Shown here piece after piece: positions 1 through 11,558 of a stretch of 64,000 nucleotides of DNA. A program made the position numbers and the translations under genes. Every line of letters starts with the position of its first letter. The stretch's first letter is position 1. Under the pieces are notes generated by a model. The model saw nothing but the letters and a program-made list of their open reading frames with translations, was not told the origin of the DNA and searched no databases. The stretch comes from Wurfbainia villosa (taxonomy: Eukaryota > Streptophyta > Magnoliopsida > Zingiberales > Zingiberaceae), in assembly GCA_025175895.1 (NCBI GenBank), contig CM045993.1, positions 48,550,621 through 48,614,620 on the forward strand. Reading direction: 5' to 3'.

Positions 1-1894
1 ATGGAGATGCTTCCCTTTCAAGTAGGGATCAAGAGCTCTCCTTATGTCAAGATAAGATCAAGATGCTTCCCTTCTTATGATGGGGATCAAGAGCATTCTT
101 TATATTATGTCCAGAAAAGAAAAGAATTAAGTATTTTACTTTGCAAGAGGTTAAGTACCCGACCCGTCAGGTGGTCGTTAATCAAATCCATAGGGACACA
201 AGAAGACGTAAGAGGTCTTGCCCTGGTAAGACGTAAGAGGTCTTGCTCTAATAGGACTGGTGGCTCGCTACCCCAGCCTATTAGGGAACGCGCATTATGT
301 GGTACTTAACCTGGGGCCCCCCAAACAAGTTATGATGATATTGAAGTATTTATAAGTATATGTTTTGAAAAGAAAAGACTTTTATGATATTGTGTATGCT
401 TATGTTAAATGCTCTGAATGCTTACGAACTAGGTTCTTTATGTATGCTAGAGGTTATGAAGTTATGATAATATTGAAGTATTTATAAGTATATGTTTTGA
501 AAAGAAAAGACTTTTATGATATTGTGTATGCTTATGTTAAATGCTCTGAATGCTTACGAACTAGGTTCTTTATGCATGCTAGAGGTTATGAAGTTATGAT
601 AATATTGAAGTATTTATAAGTATATGTTTTGAAAAGAAAAGACTTTTATGATATTGTGTATGCTTATGTTAAATGCTCTGAATGCTTACGAACTAGGTTC
701 TTTATGCATGCTAGATGTTATGAAGTTATGATGATATTGAAGTATTTATAAGTATATGTTTTGAAAAGAAAAGACTTTTATGATATTGTGTATGCTTATG
801 TTAAATGCTCTGAAGGCTTACGAACTAGGTTCTTTATGCATGCTAGATGTTATGAAGTTATGATGTTTAGAGTTAAGTCTAAGTATGTGGTGACTATGTA
901 CTTTATGCTAGTTTAGAATTTATGATGTGGTGAAGGTTATGGGTAAGGTTAAGAATACTTGCGATTATGTTCATACATGATTAGGTTTTATCTTATTACA
1001 AATGTTTATGTTCAAGTTAACCAAATGCTTATGATTACGTCCTTTATGCATGTTTGGATTTTCCTGATGAATGGTTATGGTTACTTGAAGAATGTTCGTA
1101 CCTATGTGCTTTATGTAGGATTAAGATGTATGTTGTTACGAAGGCTTAGGTTAGGAATGCTTAATGTTAAGTTTTAAAACGCTTATGAATACGTCTTTCA
1201 TGCATGCTTAGTTTATGCAGTTATAACGCTCATGTTCAAAGTATGCCCTGCTTAGATTAATTATGCTTAACCTACTTATGAACAATTCTATGCCATGCTT
1301 AGTTCTTTTTGTACTATTACCTGGATATGTTGTTGATTAGTGTTGCTATGAAATGCTTAGGTCATTTTCTATGCCAGCATGCTCATGTTCTAATAGTTTG
1401 ATGAAATCATGGCTTTTGTGAGTAGGCAAGGATCTTACTAAGCTATATGCTTATAGTTTATGTTGTCCATATACTGCAGATAAAGGAAGTCTACACTAGA
1501 GGAAGTGGCAGGAGGGGCCATGTGCGTGTGTGATAGTGGCATGGTGGAAGAAGACCCTTCACTATCTGCTTATATTATATGCTCTAAGAACAATTTAAGA
1601 CATTGCTTCCGCTTATAAGACTTGTGTTTAATGAGTATCCCTTTATTTAAGAGGTTCGATATGTTAGAACTCATGAACGAATCCTTTCGTTATGCATGTT
1701 ATGAAATGAGATAAGATATGTGGTCATGCTAGTGATGAATAAGATAGGTGATGCATGTGCCAAAGAAGGTTTCAGTTATGATAACCTGTTTAAGCATTTA
1801 GACTTTGAACGGATCCATATGTAGTATGCTAATAAAAAATATATATATAGACGCAAGTAGCGCCGCCCTGAGAGCAGATAAGGGCGGGCGCTAC
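1..1894 (+). repeat. Ty3-gypsy G1 LTR, 3' part (truncated by window edge)
   Basis: This stretch matches, in opposite orientation, the solo G1 LTR at 33382-51362. The shared landmarks are the block around 1480-1550 (CTGCAGATAA, GGCAGGAGGGGC, GTGGCATGGTGGA) and the end AGGGCGGGCG followed by CTACA at 1881-1894. It has no coding capacity; the small reading frames are short and unlike known proteins. The LTR start lies outside the window. The assignment to gypsy rests on LTR length (about 3 kb in the solo copy), TG/CA ends and context, not on an attached pol gene. Confidence 0.65.
331..858 (+). repeat. Minisatellite, four copies of a 132-bp unit
   Basis: Unit starts lie at 331, 463, 595 and 727, each exactly 132 bp apart, with a fifth partial start at 859. 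Copies differ at only a few positions (for example TATGATGATA versus TATGATAATA, and ATGCTAGAGG versus ATGCTAGATG). The array lies inside the G1 LTR. The solo G1 LTR at 43430-43715 carries a different, 35-bp array in a comparable position. Confidence 0.95.
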
Positions 1895-2211
1895 AATAGG
1901 TACTTCACCTAGCAGGACTTCAGTCTGCTGTAGAGTAACGAGACGGGCCTGGGGAAGTATTTCCAGCATTGGTTCTCGATGAGAGGGCTCACCGAATAGG
2001 GAAGAAGATACCCCACCCTTCTCCTCTCCTTAGCTAGCGCATCGACCATGGTGGCATCTACCATAGCTTGTAGTTGCGCTGGTAGCAGTATGATGAAAGC
2101 CATCAGTTGACTGCTATTCCAACTACCCACTTCGATGAAGGTCAAGATAAGAACCCCTTTTCTTGGGGTGAGATGTCCATTTGGATCAAATCTTCTACTC
2201 AACATTTAGGG
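1895..2211. other. Unassigned segment between G1 LTR end and element D1
   Basis: It begins directly after the G1 LTR terminus and ends at the TSD of D1. A 98-codon minus-strand frame (1909-2205) with a Gln/Ala/Val-rich middle is faintly reminiscent of gypsy gag, but I see no diagnostic motif. A CAGTTGACTG element at about 2104 resembles the palindromes found throughout the gag-only families. No primer-binding site is recognisable after the LTR end. Confidence 0.3.
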
Positions 2212-2216
2212 GGTTG

Positions 2217-3298
2217 TGTTGGATCGAGAAGCGTCGCTAGAGGGGGGGTGAATAGCGATCGTAAATCTTTTCTTTTTCGTTCGTTCGATACGCAAAGTAA
2301 GCACAGCGGAAAATAAATGAACACGTTTATTTTACTTGGTTCACAACCCAGCGGTTGCTACTCCAAGGCCCTATCGGTCCTAGACCGCGTACGGAGGGCA
2401 AAGCACTAAAACGTCTCCTCCTCGTTGGAGGTAGGAGACAACAATTACAAAAACCGAATATACGAGGATGAGGCAACAAGCCTACCTCACCTCGTTATTA
2501 AGATAAAAATACAGAATATAATATCAAAAATATTACTTGAATCTGCTGCCGACGAAGAAGATCAAAACTTGGCGTCGCGTCGGCGTTATGACGGTGTTGA
2601 AGCGTTGGCGTTGTAGGAGCACTTGATGAATAATTGATGTGATTTGGAGATGAATCCTCCCCTCCTTTTATAGACTTTAGCCTCTGAATTTATCTCCTAT
2701 TTCTTTGGAACGGATCATGAATTTTTCCAAATTTTTATCGCGAAGTGGCCGCGTCAAACGTTATCCGTTTTGACCTAGCGCAAAAGCTGAATCGTCGCCA
2801 TCAGTCGACTGATGCCTCTCATCAGTCGACTGATGACGATCGATGCATCTCATCACAATCGATAACGATCGCCCAATGTCCGGCGATGATCACACCGCCA
2901 CGTCCCTGCAGTAAGAGATGAGCTCGGAAAATGATAAATACGACGGGTTCTAACCGTCCGATCTCGACCTAGACCTTCCACAGGAAGTCTTAGTCGAATC
3001 GTCGCCTACGGTCGTCCCCGTAAAGAGGACACGACCTTACAATCTCTCACTCACACGAGCTTACCTCGATAGTAGCTCTCGCTTCCGGCCTTCCACTCGA
3101 TTCCTTCGGCTCCCTCCGAATTCACTCAAGTGTCGCCCGACCACCACGGCTTCCTCCGGGTGTCGCTAGCCTTCAGCTCCAGCTTTAGTACTTTTCTGCA
3201 CACTTGATTTAGCTCGTGAGATAACAATATAAACTTAACTTTGTGTCTTTGCCATAATCAAAACACAGGTTCGATTATCTAGTGCCCCTGCACCAACA
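2217..3298 (-). repeat. D1 3' LTR
   Basis: The LTR is 1082 bp with TG/CA ends. It is nearly identical to 6399-7478 except in the CG-rich part (about 2800-3200), where many small indels fall at CCGG, CGG and GATC sites. It has two CAGTCGACTG palindromes (2802-2811, 2823-2832) and the terminal box with a G7 tract near 2230. Confidence 0.93.
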
Positions 3299-3313
3299 AT
3301 CTCCCCCTTTTTG
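3299..3313 (-). other. D1 polypurine tract
   Basis: The minus strand reads AAAAAGGGGGAGAT immediately before the 3' LTR start TGTTGG. Nearly the same tract precedes the 3' LTRs of A1, A2 and B1, showing a common replication design. Confidence 0.9.
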
Positions 3314-4458
3314 ATCTATGGCAAACCAACACAAAGTTAAGGGAAATTAAAGCATAAAACACATATAGTAGATGATGAATGCCATTCCCAAAAACTCTCC
3401 CTTAACCAAAACTCCCCCTTAACCCTAGGTGAGTTTTGAAAGAGATACTTTAGTTTTCAAAAACAAATTTTGTGTTTCAAAATGAAATTTTGTGTTACTC
3501 CCCCTTAACTTTCGCTCTTCTCCCCCTTTTGCCATAAATCAAAAAAGAGTGTTGGGGTTTTTGTATAAAATAGGGGTTTAAAACAATGTCATTTATGAAT
3601 GCATCTAGATAAATCAAATATGAGTCCAAGCATGCGTCTAGCAATAGTTAGATAGATTGGTTCGAGGTGTGTCCCTCTGCACCAATAATCTAAAGATTTA
3701 TAATATAACCCTTAAGATTAGTTTGCTCTCCCCCTTAGTCAAATATATGAAGTATAAGAGATGTAGGGGGCGCTAAACTTTGGCCTCAGAGTTGTTAAGT
3801 ACAGTAGTTGAGAAAATAAGTAGTATTTTGAAGGGATTGTTTCAAGTATATTTCAATTATCCTTAACATCTCACCCATTCTATGTGTCTCATAATTTGTT
3901 CACCTTATATGTTTTGTGAGATGATTTTAAATTGATTAAAGATAGTCAACCTTGGGTTAGATTCAGATTTAACCTTTAGATCGTTAAGTAACTTTTCGAG
4001 AAACTGGCTTCCAGGTCGTGGCGAGGCACAGGGGCCTTCTTTGATCGGAACAACGACCACTTCCTTAGACAAAGCCAAATTCAAGAAAATATCACTTAAG
4101 TCACTTAGGGTTACTTCCTAGTCTAACTAGTTTAGGATACGTCGAGGTAGCTTCAGCTAGTTCCACTCGGTCAAGTGCACCAAGCTAGATACGCCTTATC
4201 TAGCTCGAATACACGAGACTTTGTCTCCCTAACGTACTATCATCTCGCCGCGTCCTGATACTTTATTATAAAGAGTTGACTAACTAGTTATTTATGAAAA
4301 GAGGCTCCCGAGGCTCAATCTTTTGAAGGATTTTAGTTGGTTATGTCGTATTCTAAGTAAGTTCACAAGTTACGAAATTCTAAGCATGCAATGGTTTTGC
4401 TAAGTAAGCGGGTATACTATTTTAGTGTTAGCTCCCTAGACCATTGAACCAATAAGGT
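3314..4458. other. D1 3' noncoding interior
   Basis: This lies between the gag stop and the PPT. It is rich in short CCCCCTTA-type runs (GGGGGA on the element strand), a feature shared with the same part of A1, A2 and B1. No pol motif is visible in any frame. Confidence 0.7.
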
Positions 4459-5901
4459 CTATTCAAATAATGAACTTGATCGAGGAATCCAATACTTATT
4501 AGTCCTAATATGTGAATTTAATAAAACCTTTGGGACCCATGCTTGGACTCTTTGATGACTACGATTTCCCGATAGACATATAAGACCTATTCGTAGTCTT
4601 TGACTTAAATCCGAGTCCGGCTTTGTTGTACACTCTTTGGGTTCCAAGTAGTCGGTTAAGGTTCTTAGATCCCAACGTGAACTTTTCCAACCTAGCCTCG
4701 ACCTCTTGAACTTGGTCTTTCAAGAGAGAATTCTCCTTCTCAAGTTTTTCAATTTGGGTTGAGTTTCTCTCTTGAACTTGACTAGTTGAAGAGATTAGAG
4801 TAGCCTCTTGCTTGAGGGTTTCAACCTCCTCAAGTAACGACTCAACCCTAGACTCGGACTTAGTTAATTTCCTATTAAGCGGTTTAATTGTGCTGTAAAG
4901 TGTACTAATTAAAGAGAAATCAACCTTAACTTTCCCTTTTGGTCCGGCTTTGAGTTTTCTCTCGAAATAATCTTGAATTCGAGTCGGAGTTGTAGTTGGA
5001 CTCGACTTCGGATTCCCTCCGTTCTTGCCATGTAAGCTATGTCTTCTCTGTTGTCCCAAGTTGCATGGAAGGCTTTCCTTGCTCCCTTTTTCTTTTGGTT
5101 CTCATTCTTCAATTTCCTTCTTTCTTGTCGAACTATTCTCCGCACAATATTGACTATTATGGCCTCCTCTTCGGATTCGGATTCGTCTTCGGGTTCGAGT
5201 TCATCTACTTGCCTAGTAGGTGGCTTGCTTCTTTGTCCTGCAAGTAGAGCAATACCTCTCTCGGCCCGGATCACGTTAGTTTGCTCGTGAAGTTCAAACT
5301 CGGAAAATAATTCATCTAACCTAAGCTTCGATAGGTCCTTAGAGACCTTGTAGGCATCGACCATGGATGCCCACAAGGTAGTCCTAGGAAATGAATTAAG
5401 AACGTACCTTAGTAGGTTACGGTTTTTGACCTTGTGTCCTATGGTGTGTAGGCCATTGACAATGTCCTGGACGCGGGCGTGTAGTTGCGTTGCCGTCTCA
5501 TGTTCCTGCATCTTGAGGTTATACAACTTATTGAAAAGAAGGTCACGTTTACATACCTTAGCATCGGACGTTCCTTCGTGTAGCTCAATTAATTTATTCC
5601 ATAGGTCCATGGAGCTAATGAATGGTCCGATGCGGTTGAGTTCCTCCTTGGACAAGCCGCATTGCAATATTTGGGTTGCTCTTGCATCGGCTTCGATTTG
5701 CCTCTTGGTTGCATTTGTCCACTTGTTGAAATCCAATGGCTCTCCTTGATCATTGGTGGGTAAAGCAAAGCCAGTTTGGATTATTATCCAAGTCTCGACT
5801 TGTGTTTTCAAGAAACACTCCATCCGACCTTTCCAATAACGGAAATCATCTCCGTTAAAGAACGGAGGTCGGGTGGTGCTATATCCCTCAATGTGAGCCA
5901 T
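4459..5901 (-). pseudogene. D1 gag (copia-type, frameshifted)
   Basis: The ATG at 5901 begins MAHIEGYS, and the N-terminal part (about 300 residues) matches the gag-polypeptide of copia-type elements (UBN2 family): it has the FNGDDFRYWKGRM motif, LWNKLIELHEG and the KxRDLLFNKL helix. The frame breaks near 4910-5060, where a second frame continues with a coiled coil (LxxLxKEN repeats) and GLGFKSK. A third frame to 4459 carries the C-terminal WVPK and YWIPRS motifs. At least two frameshifts are needed. Unlike the A and B gags I see no CCHC zinc knuckle. Gag would form the particle shell and package RNA in the cytoplasm. Confidence 0.85.
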
Positions 5902-6384
5902 TAAGTATCTTGAAAAACACAAATAAAAACCAAAGAGAATTCCAAGACTTGGTCTTGGATTAGTAATGCGGGAAATAATAGGAAAAAAAACAGAAATAAA
6001 TAAGGAGGATAAGAAACTAACAAAAATTTGAAACTTACGACCTTCGATGTCCCCGAAAGGGTACTAAACGTTGGATTTTGGGGCTGGAAATAGCTTGTTA
6101 CGGGGGTAAACCCCCCGTAAGAAGTGTAGATCTTTCAAAGAGCTTCGATTTGGTGGGTAGATCGTTTCATGAGTCCACTTGTAGCAAAAGTTATGCTCGT
6201 TTGATCGTGAGGTACTCCGAAGGAGATTAGTACTTGCAAAAACACAACAAAAAACTATGTACCAAGACTTGGTCTTGGATTAGTAGTGCGGGAAACAAAA
6301 ACCTAAGAAATATACGAATCGAAAAATACGAAAATAAAACCAAAACATGCTAGATTGGTGGTTTCACCAAATCTTAGCGCCCCC
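5902..6384. repeat. D1 leader with duplicated 17-bp inverted repeat
   Basis: The leader between PBS and gag contains the imperfect palindrome CCAAGACTTGGTCTTGG at 5942-5958 and again at 6262-6278. Each copy is followed by the same ATTAGTARTGCGGGAAA sequence, so a short block has been duplicated about 320 bp apart. It is positioned where a packaging or dimerisation structure could lie (inference). Confidence 0.65.
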
Positions 6385-6396
6385 GCTCTGATACCA
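6385..6396 (-). other. D1 primer-binding site (tRNA-iMet)
   Basis: The minus strand reads TGGTATCAGAGC, 12 of 12 bases complementary to the 3' end of plant initiator tRNA-Met. It lies two bases inside the 5' LTR. This fixes the element orientation. Confidence 0.92.
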
Positions 6397-6398
6397 AT

Positions 6399-7478
6399 TG
6401 TTGGATCGAGAAGCGTCGCTAGAGGGGGGGGGGTGAATAGCGATCGTAAATCTTTTCTTTTTCGTTCGTTCGATACGCAAAGTAAGCACAGCGGAAAATA
6501 AATGAACACGTTTATTTTACTTGGTTCACAACCCAGCGGTTGCTACTCCAAGGCCCTATCGGTCCTAGACCGCGTACGGAGGGCAAAGCACTAAAACATC
6601 TCCTCGTTGGAGGTAGGAGACAACGATTACAAAAACCGAATATACGAGGATGAGGCAACAAGCCTACCTCACCTCGTTATGAAGATAAAAATACAGAATA
6701 TAATATCAAAAATATTACTTGAATCTGCTGCCGACGAAGAAGATCAAAACTTGGCGTCGCGTCGGCGTTATGACGGTGTTGAAGCGTTGGCGTTGTAGGA
6801 GCACTTGATGAATAATTGATGTGATTTGGAGATGAATCCTCCCCTCCTTTTATAGACTTTAGCCTCTGAATTTATCTCCTATTTCTTTGGAACGGATCAT
6901 GAAATTTTCCAAATTTTTATCGCGAAGTGGCCGCGTCAAACGTTATCCGTTTTGACCTAGCGCAAAAGATGAATCGTCGCCATCAGTCGACTGATGCCTC
7001 TCATCAGTCGTGATGACGATCGGCGATGCATCTCATCGATCAGCGATAACGATCGGCGCCCAATGTCCGGTGATCATTGCCGGCTAACCACTTCCTGCGA
7101 TGAGATTAGCTCGGAAAATGATAAATCTGACGGTTTCTAACCGTCCGATCTCGACCTAGACCTTCCCGCAGAAGTCTTAGTCGAATCGTCGCCTCTGATG
7201 CGTCCCGTAAAGAGGACACGACCTTACAATCTCTCACTCACGAGCTTACCTCGATAGTAGCTCTCGCTTAGGCCTTCCACTCGATTCCTTGGCTCCCTCG
7301 AATTCACTCCAAGTGTCGCCCGACCACCACGGCTTCCTCGGGTGTCGCTGGCCTTGACTCGGCTTTAGTACTTTTCTGCACACTTGATTTAGCTCGTGAG
7401 ATAACAATATAAACTTAACTTTGTGTCTTTGCCATAATCAAAACACAGGTTCGATTATCTAGTGCCCCTGCACCAACA
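6399..7478 (-). repeat. D1 5' LTR
   Basis: The LTR is 1080 bp and would carry the element promoter on the minus strand. It keeps one CAGTCGACTG (6983-6992); the second is shortened to CAGTCGTG. The homopurine tract near the end is G10 here against G7 in the other LTR. Confidence 0.93.
6847..6854 (-). promoter_or_regulatory. Putative TATA box of D1 5' LTR
   Basis: On the minus strand this reads TATAAAAG inside a purine-rich context. It is about 450 bp from the LTR end, a plausible place for the U3/R border. The same motif is present in the 3' LTR near 2660. Confidence 0.6.
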
Positions 7479-7483
7479 GGTTG

Positions 7484-8177
7484 GAGGTCAAATTAATTTA
7501 TTTACTGACCATCAATTAATTAACATCTAACTCCTCGAGTAGTACCACTCAACCTTATCATCATGTTGACTAAGTCAACCTGCAGGGTTTACATGATGAA
7601 CCTTATGAGCTCCTCAAGGGGACATCATCAACCTAATATATAGGACACGGTTTCCTCCTATAATCAACGACACACCATGTAAATAATATCATTTCCCAAC
7701 TTACCGGGCATATTGATTTAATCCATAGAAATCTCACCCTTTGGTAAATCAAAGAAATAAATACTAAGTACATGTGCCTGTTATTATATCGGGATTAAGA
7801 GCATGTACAACATAATATCCGAGGTCCGATTCAATTATGTAGTCAGCAATAAATTGAATGACCTCTATGTCGGTCCTACTCAATACACCTAAATGTACTA
7901 GTGTAACTCTATGTTCAAGACAAAACAATACCAAGCTACACTACAACCATTCCAATGGTTTGTCCAAAACCATCTTGGTTGTGTGCCTCTACTTATATTC
8001 TACAAGGGACTGATAACATGATCTTCTGTGCCACACCAAGCACCATGTTATCTACAATGTAAAATATTAGACAATTTTGCATAACTATAAAAATATGCAA
8101 ACAATGATCATGTGGTTCTTATTTCAAAATAAAGATGTTCATACAAAAGAGCTCGGCTTTCAGTATACATCCCAACA
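7484..8177 (-). repeat. C2 copia-type LTR fragment
   Basis: It matches 22575-23268 of the solo C2 LTR over about 690 bp, including the terminus CATCCCAACA (minus strand TGTTGGGATG). Only the first third of the LTR is present. D1 is inserted at its left edge. No matching second LTR or internal region is next to it. Confidence 0.85.
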
Positions 8178-8489
8178 TAATTGTGAACACTTAGATACAA
8201 ATATAAGTATCCTCCCTATCGGAGTCACTGTTTTTATTTGTATGTCCAAAGAGAAACGAACTATTAATTTTACTTGTCAAAAAGTTAGGTTGACAAAATA
8301 GTAAAATTAATGGGTAAAACCTCCTCTTACAAATGTAGAATTCGTATACATTCACACTATCGTGGCATAAGATATTCTCGGTGTTTTGAGGTGTTGGTTG
8401 ATTTTAAAATTTTATTGTTTGAGGAATCAATAATTTTTTGAAATCTAATGTTTTGATTTATGTGATTCTTAGGTTTTCTTTCAAAATAA
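8178..8489. other. Unassigned DNA before copia pseudogene
   Basis: This is AT-rich DNA between the C2 LTR terminus and the copia gag. It should hold a leader and PBS if the copia were complete, but I find no TGGTATCAGAGC. The 5' end of the copia element appears lost. Confidence 0.4.
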
Positions 8490-11400
8490 CTTTCAACCCA
8501 CTTGCTGTGATACTGAAAGAGAACAAACTTACTGGACCCAACTATGTTGACTGGAAGAGGAATCTAGACATTGTCTTGACTGTTGAGGAATACAAATATG
8601 TACTCCTCGAAGAGTGTCCTCCCAAGCCTACAGATGATTCTGGGGAAAAGGAGAGAGAGAGAGCTATAAGAAGTGGATCAAGGCCGATGAGATGGCGCGG
8701 TGTTACATTTTGACATCTATGTCAAATGTACTCCAACATCAGCATCAAGCGATGCCCACTGCTTATGATATGATGCTCAATCTCAAGGAGCTTTTCGAAG
8801 ACCAAAATCAGGCTGCGAGGCAAGAAGCCATGAGAAACTTGATGACGACAACCATGATCGAGGGAACACCCGTGAGGGATCATGTTATCAAGATGATGGC
8901 TCATTTGAATGAGCTGGAGGTCTTTGAAGCTGAGATCGATGGGGAAACCCAAGTCGATATCATACTCCAGTCTATACCTAGGAGTTTTGAGCAGTTTCGC
9001 ATGAACTAAAACATGAACAAGAGGTTGTATTCGTTGGCGGAGCTTCTAACAAAACTCCAGGCGACAGAGGGGCTATTTCGTCAGAGTTCTCAGGCACATG
9101 CCATGGTGACCCAAAAGGTTTCTACTTCTAAGCCAAAAGGCAAGAAGAAGAAGAAACAAACTGGGGCGAAGGCGGTATAAGATACTCAAGGAGGAGTGAA
9201 GAAGCTGAAAGGCAAGTGCTTCACTTGTAAGTAGACTGGACACTAGAAGAAGGACTTCCCCAACTGTAAGAACAAAGGTATATCTTTTGGTCTAGTCATT
9301 GAAACATGTTTAGCGGTGTTATCTACCGACACCTGGTGTGTAGATACGGGAGCCATTGATCATGTATGCAATACTTTGCAGGGGTTCCAGGAAACCAGAC
9401 GACTAGCTGAAGGGGAGATTAACATGTACTTGGGCGATGCCACGAAGGTGGCAGCTGTTGCAGTGAAATATGTTCATTTATCTTTTGAGAAAAATAAACT
9501 TTTGGTTCTAAAGAATTGCCTTTATGTACCCTTATTTAGAATGAATTTAATTTCAATTTCTAAATTGTTTATGGATGGATATTCTATTTCTTTTAATGAT
9601 AGAGTTGTTATAAAAAGGAATAGGGACATTATATGTTTGGGTGCATTGATAGGAAATTTGTACACACTTGAACCAAAACCTCCCACGATGCATATTGAAA
9701 TTAATAACTCATCTTCTAATTCTAATAAGAGAATAGAACCTTCGAAGATGAACCAAACATATCTTTGGCATCTTAGGCTTGGTCACATTAACCTAAGCAA
9801 AATTCAAAGGTTGATAGCTGATGGACCTTTGGGTTCATTAGTGGTGGAGGATCTCCCAACCTGCGAATCTTGCTTAGAGGGTAAGATGACCAAGAGGCCT
9901 TTTAAGGCCAAGGGGTATAGAGCCAAAGATGTGTTAGAATTGGTTCATTCTGATTTGTGTGGTCCTATGTCTATCCAGGCTAGAGGAGGTTTCGAGTATT
10001 TTGTCTCTTTTATAGATGATTTACTCGAGATATGGATACATTTACCTGATACGCCGCAAGTCTGAATGCTTTGACAAGTTCAAAGAATTCAAGGCTGATG
10101 TGGAGAAACATCAAGGTAAAAGTATCAAGACAATACGATCTGATTGTGGTGGTGAGTACCTCTTGGGAGAGTTTAGGAACTACTTATCAGAGGATGGGAT
10201 TCAATCTCAATTGATTGCACCTGGCACACCCCAGCAGAATGGTGTAGCAGAGCGAAGGAATAGGACTCTTATAGAGATGGTTAGATCGATGATGAGTTAT
10301 TCTGAATTGCCAGAATCGTTCTGGGGATATGCTCTAGATACGGTGGTGTACATTCTGAACTTGGTTCCATCTAAATCAATACCTTCTACTCCCATAGAGT
10401 TATGGACTGGGCGAAAGCCTAGTCTAAGATATATTCGGATATGGGGGAGTCCAACACATGTGCTAAAGGCAGATACTGGTATGTTGGAACCTCGTACATA
10501 AGTACGCATGTTCGTTGGCTATCCTAAAGGAATGAAGGGTGGTTTGTTTTATAGTCCTAGAGATCAGAGGGTGATTGTTAGTACGAACGCCAGATTTCTA
10601 GAGGAAGACTATGTGATGAGCCACAGTCACAAGAGTAAAATTGTTCTGGAGAAATTAAAAGGGGAAGTCACTACTTTAGTATCACCGGTACAAGAGGATA
10701 TACCACATGTCACTGCACTGCGTGTCACAGAGGATACACAGGTGATACCTCGTCGTAGTGGGAGGGTTGTGAGACAGCCTAATAGATTCATGTTCTTGGG
10801 AGAATCTTCTGATTTGGTCCCTGCCAAACATGAACCTGATCACTGGACAAATGACGAGGCAATCCAAGATAAAGATGCATTATCTTGGCAAAGTGCAATT
10901 AATGCTGAGATTGAATCTATGGATCCAAATCAGGTCTGGGAGCTAGTAGAAGCACTCGATGGTGTAAAAACCATTGAATGCAAGTGGATCTACAAGAGAA
11001 AGAGAGGAATAGATGGGAAGGTTGAGACCTTCAAAGCGAGGCTTGTTGCGAAGGGGTATACTCAGAAAGAGGGTATCGATTATGAGGAGACCTTTTCGTC
11101 GGTAGTCATGCTTAAGTCTATCCAGATTCTCTTATGCATAGCAGCTCATATGGATTATGAGGTGTGGCAGATGGATGTCAAGACAGCTTTCCTTAATTGA
11201 AGTCTTGATGAAAACATCTATATGAAGCAACCATAGGGATTCATTGCTAAAGGCAAAGAGCATCTTGTGTGTAAGCTTAATCGGTCCATTTATGGATTGA
11301 AGCAAGCTTCGAGGTCTTGGAACATCCGCTTTGATGAGGTAATCCAGTCTTATGGATTTATTTAAAGTCCGGATGAGTCTTGTGTATACAAGAGATGTGA

Positions 11401-11558
11401 TGGAAACGTAGTGGTATTTCTTGTACTATACGTAGATGTCATTTTGTTGATTGGCAACAATATCCAGGTGTTATCGGACGTAAGGGTATGGTTGTCCAAA
11501 CAGTTTGATATGAAGGACTTGGGAGAAGTGGGACACATCCTTGGGATCAAGGTTAGAG
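8490..11558 (+). pseudogene. Ty1-copia gag-pol, truncated and disabled
   Basis: Domains run in copia order. Gag begins around 8490 (KENKLTGPNYVDWKRN). A knuckle remnant lies near 9215 with stops inside it. Protease has WCVDTGAIDH near 9340, GAG-pre-integrase has HLRLGHINL and CESCLEGK (9770-9880), and the integrase core has SDLCGPM, RSDCGGEY and NGVAERRNRT (9950-10270). RT runs from KWIYKRKRG (10985) to DLGEVGHILGIK (11552). In-frame stops lie at 9007, 9178, 9232, 10499 and 11198, with frameshifts near 8700 and 10060. The RT catalytic motif reads YVDV instead of YVDD. RNase H and the 3' LTR are missing because the gene is cut at 11558. Confidence 0.93.

Larger units (their letters stand above)
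2217..7478 (-). mobile_element. D1: complete gag-only LTR retrotransposon (copia-type)
   Basis: This element is complete at both ends. LTRs lie at 2217-3298 and 6399-7478, and the TSD GGTTG is present at 2212-2216 and 7479-7483. Reading on the minus strand the order is 5' LTR, spacer, PBS for initiator tRNA-Met, gag, about 1.1 kb of noncoding DNA, PPT and 3' LTR. The interior is only 3.1 kb and has no protease, RT, RNase H or integrase, as in the terminal-repeat gag (TR-GAG) class of non-autonomous plant elements. Mobilisation must have used enzymes from elsewhere (inference). Confidence 0.93.

Noticed and set aside
1..309. 102-codon open frame at the window start
   Set aside because: Within a G1 LTR, no ATG context evidence, no recognisable domain.
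2425..2616. 63-codon frame repeated almost identically at 6607-6798
   Set aside because: It is present twice only because it lies in the two D1 LTRs, antisense to the element. It has no protein-like conservation or signal.
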